Positions 21,539 to 33,416 of a stretch of 64,000 nt of DNA are shown piece by piece; the stretch's first letter is position 1, and every line of letters begins with the position of its first letter. Source of the stretch: Phytopythium helicoides (taxonomy: Eukaryota; Oomycota; Peronosporomycetes; Pythiales; Pythiaceae); contig JANFNE010000058.1 in assembly GCA_024867545.1 (NCBI GenBank), positions 186,001 through 250,000 on the forward strand, given 5' to 3'. Made by a program: the position numbers and the translations under genes. The notes beneath the pieces were generated by a model, which made no database searches, was not told where the DNA came from, and saw only the letters and a list, made by a program, of their open reading frames with translations.

Positions 21539-22763
21539 TTACGCCTCGTTGGCCACGACCTCGACGACCATGAACAGGATCGCGGCGTTCGGGACCACGC
21601 GCATCAGGTGTGCGGGCATGCCGCCGTACAGGCCGCGGCGACCCTCCTCCTTGTAAATGGTCACCAGCGACTGGATCATGGAGCGATATTTGAGGTCCTT
21701 GGAGCCGACTGGCGCTCGCTGATCGCGCATACGAGTTCGAACGACCTGCAGCCAGATTGCAAAGGTGAGATTGTCGTGTTAGCTACTATCATTGACAGCC
21801 ACGAACACACGGACGCGTACCTCGTGTGGATATGTCAGTGCCGACGCGAGCAGTTTGCAAGCGCCAGCAGTGAGGAAGTATTTGGTGTTGCTTGGCTCAT
21901 CAATCAGCGTTTTGGCCTCTTCGTACAGCGCGAACTGAACCGCGCTCTCCGTGATACCCCAATACGAAGCCGTCAGTCCGCGGAAGAACGCACGTGGACC
22001 TTCCTTCTTGTACATGTCCATGGCGACGTGGCGCACACTTGAGAACTGGGGCACCTTCTTCGCTGAGGACGCGATAGTGCCAGCCGCGCCGCCTCCATGC
22101 GCGAGACCAAGCGACAGCGTCGCCTCCCGCGCTGAGACCACAGCGGCGTGCGCGGGCATGAGCTGCAGGCGCGTTTTGACAACCCAGATCGGACAGCACA
22201 GCGTCGCAGAGATGGAGCCGGCACCCGCTGCCGAAAAGAAGTTGTATAGACGCCCCTGGAAGCCGTGGTCCGAGAAGTTCTTCTTGATGCCCGAGTACGC
22301 GCCAAAGTACATGGCACGCGCCGGCATGACACCAATCAGCGTCGGTGTGATACCGCGCCACAGTCCAAACACCGATTCTGCCATCCTCACAAGTCCATCA
22401 GCTTTCCTTGACCAAGAAACGCAATCGTTGGATGCGCGACCACACCTGTCTTCATGATGGAGCGCATGACACCGAACGTCGTGTTGGTCGCGAACGATCC
22501 ACTACAGCACCAGCGCCACCTCCATCCGTCAGCAAGACAGTCCTACCCATCAGCCACATCCTCGGCCACGCAGCGCCGCACCTTCCGCCGCGGATCTGCA
22601 GCCGCGTCTTGACGACCTCGAGCGGCGACGTGATGAGCGCGGCCGCCATGCCGCCGACCGCGCCGCCCACAAAGTGCCGGTACGAGTACGCGGCCGCGTC
22701 CGGTACGCGCGCGCTGGTGGCGGCCGCCTCGGCCGGCGGCAGCTCCGAGCCCGGGGGCGTCAT
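21539..22763 (-). CDS. Mitochondrial pyrimidine-nucleotide carrier (SLC25A33/36, RIM2-like)
   Basis: Four exons join in phase (22763-22582, 22501-22446, 22401-21821, 21745-21539) to give 341 residues, with the three-fold repeat of the SLC25 family. Carrier signatures are SPLEVVKTRLQ, CPIWVVKTRLQ and YPHEVVRTRMR; the third, YPHEVVRTR, is characteristic of the RIM2/SLC25A33/SLC25A36 branch, which imports pyrimidine (deoxy)nucleotides into the mitochondrial matrix. GLWRGITPTLIGVMPARAMYF and RAFFRGLTASYWGITESAVQF are the conserved even-helix segments. The intron at 22445-22402 is only 44 bp. N-terminal residues before the first helix are Pro/Ala-rich. All motifs are intact. Confidence 0.93.
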
Positions 22764-23044
22764 GGGAGCTTGGTTCGCTGTCGCGCTCCCAACGAAAATC
22801 AGAGTGACAAGCGTCGTCTACATACACTCTGTCGACGTCTCTCCTCGAATTGTATATACTTCTCGGCGTTAAAGTATATATCGTGTATAGATAGGAGGAA
22901 TGCAGTACTTGGTTCTGGTGGGTGTGGCCATCATGTTATAGAGGTGTTTTGAACTTGACTCTGCTGGCGAAATGTATTCGTAGAGGTAGCCTGACTACAG
23001 ATGTTGTCATTTGTGGGGTTTGCAGAGCAAATATAATGCCTATA

Positions 23045-23055
23045 TTTCAGCCAAT
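23045..23055 (+). promoter_or_regulatory. TTTCAGCCAAT element, distal copy
   Basis: The first of two direct copies, starting 33 bp apart, both preceded by TA. The identical core extends to 13 bases, TATTTCAGCCAAT. Confidence 0.6.
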
Positions 23056-23077
23056 CCCTGATAATCATTGAGCGTTA

Positions 23078-23088
23078 TTTCAGCCAAT
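23078..23088 (+). promoter_or_regulatory. TTTCAGCCAAT element, proximal copy
   Basis: The second direct copy, ending 47 bp before the ATG of the CEP192-like gene. Confidence 0.6.
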
Positions 23089-23135
23089 AGTGAGATTTGC
23101 TTCAATTTTGGGCGGCAAAACGTGGGCCGGCCGGA

Positions 23136-26100
23136 ATGGAGACGCCGCCGCAGTCGCCAGCGCCCATGGCCGCGTACCTGCGGCGCTACGAGCGGCAGCA
23201 GCGCGAGCGGCGGCTGGAGCGGCAGCAGCGGCGCGCAGAGCAGCCCGAGGCGGCGGCGCAGGACTTGTCGGGCTTTCTTTCCGAGGCACAGCAGGACGGC
23301 GAGCCGCGAGGGTACGACGACGAGTTCTCGGCGAGGCAGCAAGCGGACGACGAGTTCGCGTTCGCAGAGCTGCGTGGCGGGCCGCTAAGTGCAGAGCAGC
23401 AGCAGCGTCAGCAGGATGAGGAGGACGAGGAGTTTGTGGACGCGGGTGAGGCGCTTGAATGCCGTGGTGAGGACCTCGCGACAGGCGCTGACAGCTGATT
23501 GATAATGGCGGTCGACCAGCGACGTTTCTCGCCAGAGACGACCGAGACAGCTTCTTGCAGGAAGAGGGGGTGACCGAGTGGCAGAGCGAGAACGAGAACG
23601 GCCGCCCAAGCGACTTTTTCCAGCGCAAGTCCCGGAGCCTCGAGCGCGTCGACTTTTCTTTGACCGAGCACGAGGACGTCGTGGCACGTTGACGAGCTGT
23701 CGGTGACATCGATGCCAGCAGCCCTGCTAACGTGAATTTGTTGCTTCGCACTCACAGACTGCAGAGCCTCCAGTCAATAAGTACGATGACCCGACCGCGT
23801 TGCGGCACCATCGCAATCGGCCGGCCTCTGAAAAAAACGAGATGAGCTCGCCGCGGGGTGTTGATGCGCAGCTGTCGGAATCGGTAAGGTGACTGGAACG
23901 ACAGCTTTATGTCGTTGTTCCTCTTCCTCTGACTGGAAGTATGAGCAGCAAGCCACGGCAGTTTCCAGTAGTGATATCCACTTCGATTCTGCGCGACTAG
24001 CTTACACTCCAAACTCACTCAAGTATATGCAGGTTAGTAAATTCGTTGTGCTATTTGGTTTGGATCCGCTAGATAGGTTCATCATGCTGGATGATACTTT
24101 GCAGGATAAGCAACGCTTCAAGGGTCGTCAGACTCTTCAATCGTCCTCCTCGAGTATCGCTGACTACTCTGGAGAAGCTCTCAAGATCAGCCAAGATGCC
24201 AAGTACGCAAGGTCTGAGCTTGCTCGTGGTGAAGAATCCGACACGCCTTCAGAAGGCACGATGACCGCTCTGCACCGAGGTCCTGCTGTGATTCGCAACG
24301 CACTCAGCGAGATCGATGCCCTCCTCGACCAGTCTAGGCGGCGAAGTGCAACGTCACCACGAAATCGCCGCAATATACTAACTCCGCGCGACTTCCAAGA
24401 GCTGGTTCGTGAGTACGATATCAACCAAGATACTGGGCTGCCGATGTCACGGACGACTGACAGCTGGGAGGACGAAGCATCCGACGACCAAGCTCGTCCA
24501 GTTGGGAGCGTCGCCCACGACACCTTTCACGCACAAGGTGATATAGCGCCACGCGAGTTGGACACCATCTGTGAGCTCCCTAGCTACCATGACGAGGATT
24601 TCCCTGCCCAAGAACCTGTGCCAGAACTTGATGCTTTACCAGCAACTCATAGTGATGTGATGTTCCGCCTACCGCCTCGGCGTGAAGACCCGCCCGAAAG
24701 TGTCGATACTCCTAATATCGTAGATGAAGCTGTTCAAGAGCGTACGCTGACTCCGCACAAGCCACTTCGAGATCGCCATGTACCATCAGCGCACATGGAT
24801 GATGGTTTGGGGAGACTGAGCAACAAGGAGATTGACTCAGACAAACTAGTCAAGACGGTGCGTTGGTGCTATCTAGGATCTCGAGCGTGTTTAGCAGTCT
24901 AACAAATCGGTGTGTGGGTAGCTCCAGAAGAATAATGTTCGGGTCGCCATGGATCCAGTTCGGGTGCGTATGCCCTCCATTTCAGCTCATATGAACCCTC
25001 TCTCACTTTTGTTTCGTGACTAACGTGATTATTAGCTGTCGCGCCGGTGTCGACGCTTGCTCTGCAACGTCGGTGATGTTGTGACGGAGCAAGTAATTTT
25101 CTCGAATGGCACGGATTCAATGGGTCGGCTGTGTGTATCGCTGCTGCCTCTCAGCACGGGCTGCCAGCAGTTCAGCGTCGCTCCAGCAGTGTTAGAGCTC
25201 GCTCCACAAACTTCCGGGGCGTTCCACGTGACGTTCAATGCCAAACAAGGCGGCGTGGCCGCAGGCATTTTCCAGTTTAGAGGCGTCGGGGTTGACTCAC
25301 TTTTCCGACCTTACGAAGTGCTGATGGAGGCGAGTGTTCGTAGGACCGCGAAGCTCGAAGAGCACGCTTCATCATCTTCAAAGTCCGTTAGCGCGTCGCG
25401 CAATGTCGAGGAATTGCGTGATAGCGTCACCATCAAAGACGTAGATATTGGACCGACATTTATCCAATTCGACAGCAAGAAGAACGCGGACGGAGAGCTT
25501 GTTGTGCGCCAATCCAAGATCCGTGTCGTGAACAACACCGCGGAGGCACTGCCATTCAAGGTCAAGTGCGCGCACGAGAACCTCAAAATTCAGCCGACAA
25601 GTGGAGTACTTACACCAGCTTCAGAGGTGTTTATATCGCTGCTCCCAGTTTCCCAACCGTTCCGACACATCGACCCCAACGAATTGACGGCTAGGCCTAT
25701 CACAGACAAATGGTGCGGATCGTTATCGATCCGAGTGGGAGAGCATCATGCTCGAGAAGTAAGCGTTGTTGTGAGTGCAGCTTTGCTCTCACAGCTCCCA
25801 CTCTTCGAGGAGGTCGCTCGATCACGTCACCATATATCCTCACAGACGGACTCATTCTACTACACGAAGCGCCGCAATCGCCGTGGACTGTACTTTCACG
25901 CTCGTGCAGTTGAATGCGGCAGCTGCCTTGTCGGAGACTCGCACGAGGTTCCAGTCTATGTCTGCAATGGATCCAACCGTCCCATGACAGTCTTCATGCA
26001 AGACCTTCAGGAGCCATTCTCATGTGCGTACTCGACGACTACCATTCAGCCGCGGAAATTTATCGAAGTACCTGTTCGATTCACACCGAAAGTTGTTGGC

Positions 26101-26175
26101 AAGGTGTCGACGTCCCTTTTCGCGTACTCGGTAGATCAGAAGGCCGTGCTGACACTGGTAGCCAGGGGTATTTAG
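23136..26175 (+). CDS. CEP192/SPD-2-like ASH-domain protein
   Basis: Starts METPPQSPAPM, followed by a basic, Gln/Arg-rich helical N-terminus and a long acidic, disordered middle with SP/TP sites. The C-terminal 370 residues contain tandem PapD-like/ASH beta-sandwiches: VAMDPVR-LSRRC joined over an intron, then NVGDVVTEQVIFSNGTDSMG, LELAPQTSGAFHVTFN, and finally IQPRKFIEVPVRFTPKVVGK.

Introns I could place begin near 23448, 23679 (donor uncertain), 23884, 24032, 24859 and 24963. ASH domains are found in centrosomal, ciliary and basal-body proteins, and the layout of disordered N-terminus plus C-terminal ASH repeats fits CEP192/SPD-2, a centriole-assembly scaffold. Another ASH protein cannot be excluded. 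It is convergent with the F5/8 gene (170 bp). Confidence 0.6.
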
Positions 26176-26345
26176 ATGCCAGCTATCCAAACGATGTCAA
26201 GAGTCTCAAAAGAAACGCAACTGCTCGTTTAGGAGTAGGAAGGACTTGGGGCTCGTTATTCGTCAGTCCAACTTTTCTATCGCATCAGTGTCCGCATTGT
26301 GTGTTTACAAATTTTTAGTCATGCACGAAGGTCAGCAACACCGCA

Positions 26346-29300
26346 TTACGGTGCTCGTAGTGGTGACCCATCTGGCGCAGCCTGGTCAGTCAGGAAGCCC
26401 TCGACGTCCGTTAGCACCTCCTCAAACCCTGCCACATCCCGCGGATACACACGGATCCATCCAACTCCTGCTTCCTGACACATTTTCTCGACACGGTTCC
26501 AATGGAGGTGGCGCTGAAGGCTGATAGACATCTCTTGGGCACCCGCTGTCACCTGCCACGTAGAAAACCCAGCTCGGTGGATGCAAGGCGCGAAATGTTG
26601 CGTAAGTGCGAGCTCCGAGTCGGTCGTTGCGGGAATCTGCACGATTAAATGCATGAAGAACCGCCAGCTCCCTCGCATGGCGTGCTGCCAACCCATGCGA
26701 ATGCACTCAAACTGAAGCATCAGCATCAAGCGCTCGTATCTCGGATCTTCTTGGTCACGCTCTTGCACCGGCCAGCGTACCTGAACTTCAAGCGTCGCCC
26801 CCTTGCCCATTCGCGACGTCAGTAGCCTTGTTCGCTGCAATGCCGAAGGGTAGAATGCTTCCAATCCAACTTCGACAGCTGCTGCTGCCTTTAGAGATAC
26901 CGGGAAAAACTTGTCGCTACGCTTCGATCCTAGACCAATAAGTTTTTCAAGAGAAGAAACCATCGGTTGCAAAGCGGGTGGCGCAGCCAGAAGATCCCCA
27001 TCGACCTTCGATGGGTCAGATCTGGCTGAACTCCCAGTCTGACTGTCTTCAATATCCCAGGGGTCGACACGCGAAAGCACCAATCGTCGGATGTTTGCCG
27101 TAACTATTTGGAGCAGTGCAACGCATGTCTTGTCTGGTGAAAAGGTGGGTGGCTTTGGGCTAGTACTTGCTGCACCGCCACCAGTTGGAGTCAAGGGTAG
27201 AATCTCTGTGCTGGTGATACTGCTCAACTCGGCGAGAGACTCGAGGAGTGTGTCATAGAGGTACGCATCATGCGTAGTTGCACCGTTAGGAGTTGGATCA
27301 TTCGATTTCATCGAATCAGTATTGTCTAGTTCTGGTTTGATTTCGTCGCCATCGACAGATGAATGCTTTAGCCAACGCGCTAGAACATGCCGAAGAAGCT
27401 GATGCGATACGTCGAAAAACTCGTGCCGAATTTCCATTGAGAACGGAGACTCCAGTGCAGTCAGATCATGTGTGTGCTTCCCTGAGCCAACGAGCGCGCC
27501 TTCCACTTTTTGCATACGCTGCATTTCCCATCCCGCGAGCTCCCCAAGGATGTAGATGACCATAACACCAAGCTGGGAGCGGCGCTTCACTGATGCTAAC
27601 AACTGAGGTTGCACTGTCAACAGTGATATTAAACGCTTTGGTGATATTTCGTCAGCATCGCTTGTCTGAAGAAGGCACCAACAAAGAAGTTAGATACGAA
27701 CAAATGAAAGCACACAGCACCGTCAGTTGACAAGTGTCGTACCTTGTGCATGCGATGAGTCGACCCAACGGTTTTGTCCGCCCCAGCCACTGTTAAGGGT
27801 AAAGGTGGTGGTAGTTCCGCGCTAGCGCTTGCAGAGGCTAAAACCTGTCTATCAGTCGCACTCGTTCCACCAGATTCATTTGAAATTGGTGGAAGCCGCT
27901 TGGGATTTGCTAACACCTCTTCGGTAGATGCAGTCTTCTCCTCGTCAAGAATCTTCGTGATACTCTTGCATAAATCCAAAAGGAAGCGTTGGGAAAATTG
28001 CTGCGCTGTCTCCGAAAGGGCGTCCATACGTTTCCATGTTTGATCGTCGTACTTGGTGAATGCGGAATCAGCGACTGAGTTTGGCACTGAATGAAGAATT
28101 AGCATCGAAGCTAACGTTAGTAGGCCGCAAAGGGAGCCAGTCGCGAGAGCCAGCTTTTGGGCAGCTTGCAAGGACAAGTCCCGGGCAATAGGAGAATCTG
28201 ATGAAACCGATGCGTGAAGAACCCAATCTTGCAGCTTGGCGAGAAGAACTGACTCTGGTGTGTAAAGAGTGTCCTCAAGTGCTTCTCGAAAATCGACCGC
28301 CTCCAAGCCGAACGAACCATCTAGACCAGACATCAGACGGGTTAAAATATATCTACAGCAACAATTGAGCTAAACAAATGTTGTACCTTTAGAAATGCTT
28401 GAGAACAACATTACCTTGACCGATTTGATTCCTGCTCCCTGTTTCCACAAGCCCCATGATTATAGCGATTTGGATTTGATGTTGATTGGAAAAACATCGT
28501 ACCATGGAAATAGCAACACGGCTAGTGGCACTGCGTTCTGTAACAATAGCGACTGTACTAAATGACGTTCCATCAGTAGACACGGAGACTGAAAAGTGGC
28601 TGGGGGCTTTGTCAGGATGCCATCGAAGAGTAACGGACGAGACTGTTAACGGCGTTGTGAACTCGAATACAAGCCATTCGTCGTGGCCGACAGAATCTGC
28701 TTTCGGCGGAGCAGATATCCACAAGCCAGCATTGGGTTCCAAAATCCTGCGTTTGTACGCAGAAAAGCGGTGAGTATTATTGAAGCTCTTTGCTAATAAT
28801 GCCCATCAACACTAACCTCATTGGGCTGTGTTGCTTATCCAGCTCGGAGCTCGCTGTGATTCTCGAAGGAGAAACAATCACTTGCGAAAGTCGACGCGGA
28901 GGTGCCCAGTCCGAGAAAAGTGAAAGCGGCTCCAGTTGATTCACCAAACTGACAATCTGTACATTTCAGCATAGTTCCATTTAGTTTGTCATTCTACACT
29001 TCAGGCAAACACATGGATAGTAAGCAAGTACCTGTTGCAAAGGCTGGATGGCAGCTGGCGACTTGGGGTCAAAAGCAGTCATCACTGTTGTCAGCATACG
29101 CAGCATCACCTGCATGCCAACACACAGTTAGCATCAAGGTACCATTGAAGTGTTGATAGAAAATATGCACCTGATCGAGGTGGTTTTGCTGTCCGACCGC
29201 AGTTACGCATCGTGGGCGGTATTGCGGTGCGCCATCGACCGCTGGTGCTAGCGGGCATTGTTCGATGCGATCACGCACAAACTGAAGCTCACTGCGTGGA

Positions 29301-29929
29301 AGCCTCACAGCTACTGCGCGCACAGGCATACCACGTCGTGGACAACCGTCGAGGTGGGGCATGCTCAGTTGAAAATTGGCGACTTGGAGTGCTCGCCCGC
29401 CAGTCGCAAGAATCGGGTCTCGGGCGGTACGAGTAGTAAGCTCATCTCGCGCTCGAGGAAAAACAGCACTCCCACATGCATCGCATAGCAGCACGGAATG
29501 CGCAATTTCATCGCCTGCGGCAACAGGGAAGGCTGCATGCGCGCGCGAGAGCTCTCGGGGCGACGACGTCCACATGTGAACGGTAGTCGGCGCCTTGCAT
29601 CGGCGACAGCCGTCGCGGAAGGGCCTCACATTATGAGTAGCGGCTGTGCAGTTCGGGCACTTTGCATGGAGTGGGGGAGTAGAAGGTGCTCCATCTCCCG
29701 CACTTGCAGACCCACCAGTCAGCGTCACGCGTTCGGTGTACAGCACGCCGTGGACATCGCAGCCTGGGAACTCGAGGTACTGGCACGAGGAGCAGCGAAT
29801 CGCAGCAAAAGTCCGCATTGCCGTCGAAGATCCTGAGGTCGGGAGCGTCGTCGGAGGCACTGGGCTCGACGAGCGTGCAGCAGAGCTGCCTGACGAGCCC
29901 GTCCCGTTGCTGGCGCTGGAGACCGTCAT
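26346..29929 (-). CDS. Large unrecognised protein with F5/8-type-C domain and CxxC motifs
   Basis: A multi-exon gene that joins in phase. The first exon (ATG 29929) is Ser-rich, then has paired cysteine motifs (IRCSSCQYLEFPGC, KCPNC, DGCRRC, LLCDACG) suggesting zinc binding. A middle segment forms a discoidin-like beta-sandwich: ITASSELDKQHSPMRILEPN, DEWLVFEFTTPLTVSSVTLR, HFSVSVSTDGTSF. This is followed by a helical region (ALEDTLYTPESVLLAKLQDW) and a C-terminal domain ending GWIRVYPRDVAGFEEVLTD. Joins include 28741 (acceptor GCAG) and the intron whose acceptor lies near 27665. I do not recognise the C-terminal two-thirds. Coding character is supported by consistent phase across at least six introns. 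Its function is unknown; intracellular ligand or carbohydrate binding through the discoidin-like fold is only a guess. Confidence 0.65.
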
Positions 29930-30344
29930 GGCACTCGCTGCAGCGGCCGCTGTAGACCGCAGGAGCGCGCGAGAAGCTGGTGCAGGGAGATAGAGGTGTC
30001 TACCTTGCTGGTGCCGAGGTCCGACGTCCACTCGCGCTCGTGGTGTTGCAGCCAGCCGCGCCGAAGGTGAGCAGTTTGGCGCAGAGTCCGACGCTTGGGC
30101 GGTCAAGATGAAGGAAAAAGGATCTCGCGCCTTTCTACATGAATGGCTGGAATCATAATTCACAGTAATCAAGTGTCTATATACGTGGTTGAAGTATCGA
30201 AATGAGACTATATATGTAGTATAATGAAATATAAACCTGTCTCCAAGAATACAGGATGCTGTTCGAAGGGTTCCCGCGCGCGCGCTGCGCGCCCAGTCAC
30301 CCCCCGAGTAACGGCGTCGAGCGCTTCCGAGACAGGCGGCGGCG
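29930..30344. other. Divergent intergenic region, F5/8 gene / SUZ12
   Basis: The centre (30145-30235) is AT-rich (tatatacg, tatatatgtag), as expected for a core promoter. No gene or repeat is seen. Confidence 0.4.
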
Positions 30345-32705
30345 ATGGCGGGCGCCGAGGACGCCGCGGGCGCCAAGCGCAAGCGCGAAGACGGCGGCGA
30401 GCGCAAGACCAAGGCGGCGCGTCACTCGTCGGCGCGCCAGGAGCGCCTCGAGGAGGAGTTCGGCGAGCTGTACTTCGGCCCCACGTCGCTGTACAAGCTG
30501 CTGGAGCTGCGCCAATTGCAGCAGCCGGCGCTGCTGCCGCGCTCGCTGAGCTACCGCCTCGCAGCTGCAAGGAAAGCGACTGCTGGCGCTGCTACCAAGG
30601 TGGAGAGCGAGGGGGAGAAGGAGTTAAGCGCCAAGAAGAAGAAGAAGGGAGATGTCGTCGGTGCCACCTTGCGCGAGATCAAGCTCGCCATCACGGCCGA
30701 CCTCACGCAGTCGCTGGCCAAAGAGAATGGGCATCTCGGCCTGCGACTTGCCATCTACTCTGCCGATGGACGCTCGTTTGCGGACAATCGGTTTACTCCA
30801 GTTGCCGAGTGTATGATCCCAGGTGCGGCCACCTCGATCCTGATTCTTCAGAAATTCAAGGCATTAACGCAGCGCTAACTCACTGGCTTATGTGGAACTA
30901 GTCCCTTGCTCTAAGAACGTCCGGATCCCGAAGGAGGTGCTACAAGCGAGCGCCGATATTGTTGTTGCAACTTTTCAAGTGGTTACTATTGGCGATCTTG
31001 CAACTCGATTAGCTGGCGAGAGCAAATTCGAGTTTACTACGGCGAAGTCAACAGCAATAGTGCTTGGGAAAGATTTATTGAGCGCCGAGATTGACGGAAA
31101 AGCGCCGCTATATGGAAATATGCTTCGTATCTATCCAGCGCAGCATCGAAGAGGGAGCTACGAAGTTGAGTTGCCGGTCATTACCTCCACATTAGGCGGT
31201 GGTATGTCTCTTATATTTGTCTTCATTTTGTTATTGGGTCCTGACGAATTTTGAGGCAGGTGTCAAGTGCTTGTTCGAACTTTCGTGGGATGCATTGCCA
31301 ATTGAGTCCAAGATGAAGCGCCTTGACCGTATCGCAAAAGCCAAATTTGTTCCCGACTCATCCAACGAGCCTGTAAACGGCAAGAAATTTCAGCTGGCAG
31401 TGCCTAGTTATACAGTTAGCAGGCCAACTGTCGATGAATGCCCAGGGGTATGTTTCAAGTGCTGACTGCATTGTGCTTTACTGACTGACCGTCGTTTTGA
31501 AGGTCTGGTTTCATTACCTGTATCATTCCATGCTGAGGAGATTGAGCGAGAAGCGTCTGGAGTATTCATGTGCATTGTGCAACATGCATGCGGGGTCGCT
31601 TCGTGGCCTTATGACGCATCTCGTTTGCTCACACGACCGTTTTCGCTTCCAAGCCACAGTACGGAAGATTGCGACTACTCTTTATTAACTCCGTACGAGT
31701 TGTCTGACTGTTTTCTTTTCTTTTGGAAAGGTTGGGCATGACAGTGTGCCCCACATTTATGTGATGGTTATTAATCCTCGACCACGAGCATTCTTCGGAG
31801 AGAGTGAAAAGCGATCAGCACTGTGCGAGCTCGAATTGAACCGAAACGACGAGCTGGACCGATGTGAGCACCATTTCACGTACTTATCATCGAAGAAAGG
31901 CGGCGTCCCTGGCCCACATACTGAGACTGTTGAGCGCCTTATGGGTGATCTGGACGAGTTGGAGGAGATTGCCGAGGAGAAAGATCCCGAGTTTTACGCT
32001 CCTCTTCTGCAGCGCCAGTACTTTCACTCACGAACAGGCGCTGTCGTATTGGACCACGAAAAAGATTATGACAGTGATGACGACGTGGATGAGGAGTGGA
32101 TCATTCAGCAAAGTGAAAAGGTATGATCGAGCGCAGGTGTGAGATATTGCTTGCTGTGAACTAAAGTGCTCAGCTTCGCATAGTTGTTGGATGAGTTTGA
32201 AGACGTCGCGCTCGAAGAGAAGGAGTTCATGAAGAAGTGGAACCGCCACGTTAAAGAGCACAAGTGCGTGCTTCTCTCTGCGTGGTTTATTAAGACATTC
32301 TACTGACAGTAGATGACTTTTTTGAACAGGATTCTTGCCGACTTTATGGTCGCAACATCGTGTCGACACTTTGCCAAACTTCATGGAAAATGGTGCGTCA
32401 TCAGTTTTGGATTGCGTCAAACCGTCAAGTCGCTGACCTAACTTGTCATGTAGGCTGATTGACCATGGGCTTCGCCACAACTTCTTGCTCCATCTTCTAA
32501 ATTTGTGGGACAACTCTCTCTTGAACTCGCGTGCAATCATTGACTGCATGCTGATCGTCGACCATATTGCTGTAAGTGCTGGTCTCTTCTCCGTCTGTGG
32601 AATCATCAGAACTGACCAACTTTACTACAGGACAATGACGCCGCAACCAACTCCTCGGACAACGTCCACCCGCATACGTCTGCATTACCAGCCAGTGTCA
32701 ACTAG
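30345..32705 (+). CDS. SUZ12: SUZ12, Polycomb repressive complex 2 subunit
   Basis: Exons 30345-30810, 30902-31201, 31260-31447, 31503-31658 and 31731-32120 and several short 3' exons join in phase. The C2H2 finger is CALCNMHAGSLRGLMTHLVCSH. The C-terminal VEFS box is intact: QRQYFHSRTGA, DVDEEWIIQQ, LLDEFEDVALEEKEFMKKWN, then RHFAKLHGKW and LNSRAIIDCM. In PRC2, the SUZ12 VEFS box activates the E(z) methyltransferase for H3K27 methylation. The N-terminus (acidic and lysine-rich, with GELYFGPTSLYKLLELR) also fits SUZ12. The first join uses donor GTATGA at 30811, which skips an in-frame extension that would otherwise end at a stop. It is convergent with PPP1R11 (205 bp). Confidence 0.92.
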
Positions 32706-32910
32706 ATTCTAGTTGTAGATGGCGCACCTCGGTCGGCCAGCTTGAACCTTCGCGAATAACTCTCGGGTGCGTTCTGGCCCACGTCGTTCCCGGTGTCCCG
32801 TGCTTATTGAGCTGCGAAGCTGCATTTCCGTATCGAATGCAAATGATCTCGAAACCAAATTGCGTCGCCTTGTTCACCTCCACATACATATTCTACTTGC
32901 TCCTTTCTCT

Positions 32911-33344
32911 CTACGCCTGCGCCTTCTGCTCATCATCCGACGACGATGGCGACACGGGTCGCTTCGGCCGCGGACGACGCTTTTTCTTGTGCTGGCAGCC
33001 ACGCCCATGGCTGTGACTGTGGTCGTGGCTGTGCTCGTCGTCCGAGTCATCCTCTCCGCTCTCGCTCGAGCTCTCACCAAACTCGCGCTTCTTGTGGAAG
33101 ATGCAGCACTCTGCTCGCAGCACCAACCCATCAGCTCATTTGATAGTCACGAGGCAGCGAAAGACCTCGACAGCCACTCACTGTTGGACTTCTTGCGCCC
33201 CAGGTGCTCGTTGTCCACCACGCTCTCATCAAACGTCACGTGCGCGCGCGGCTGCAGGTGCAGCTGGTACACTGGCGTCTCGGCCGCCTGTGCGGGCTGC
33301 TGCGTGGCAACGGCGGCCGCCGGTCCGCTCTCGCGCGTCGCCAT
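32911..33344 (-). CDS. PPP1R11: Protein phosphatase 1 inhibitor-3 (PPP1R11/Ypi1 family)
   Basis: Two exons (33344-33182 and 33110-32911) give 120 residues. The family core is clear: HVTFDESVVDNEHLGRKKSN, then KCCIFHKKREFGESSSES across the intron, followed by an acidic stretch and a His/Cys-rich segment (HSHDHSHSHGRGC) and a basic tail. HVTFDE includes the PP1-docking site equivalent of the RVxF type. PPP1R11/Ypi1 are small, heat-stable PP1 regulators, and the human protein also has ubiquitin-ligase activity through its Cys/His region. The frame is open upstream to 33407, but MATRESGP at 33344 is the likely start. Only 72 bp separate this ATG from the stop of the next gene on the same strand. 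Confidence 0.93.
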
Positions 33345-33416
33345 CTTCGTTCGGCGCTCTTCGATTTCCCAACTGAAAAACTTTGCCAAAAATAGGTCTA
33401 AAAGCACGGAATTATG

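Larger units (their letters stand above)
22764..23135. promoter_or_regulatory. Divergent promoter region, pyrimidine carrier / CEP192-like
   Basis: The left part is rich in TATA-like sequence (gtatatac at 22851, gtatatatcg near 22873). The right part carries two direct CCAAT elements (listed separately) within 90 bp of the CEP192-like ATG. No coding is seen. Confidence 0.5.

Noticed and set aside
23889..24902. Long + frame as a separate gene start inside the CEP192-like locus
   Set aside because: It reads through probable introns at 23884 and 24032. The in-phase exon chain from 23136 explains the same sequence.
26346..28333. Two separate minus-strand genes split at about 27.62 kb
   Set aside because: A GTACGA donor and TTCAG acceptor join the two frames in phase (MHK to TSDADEIS), so one gene is more likely.
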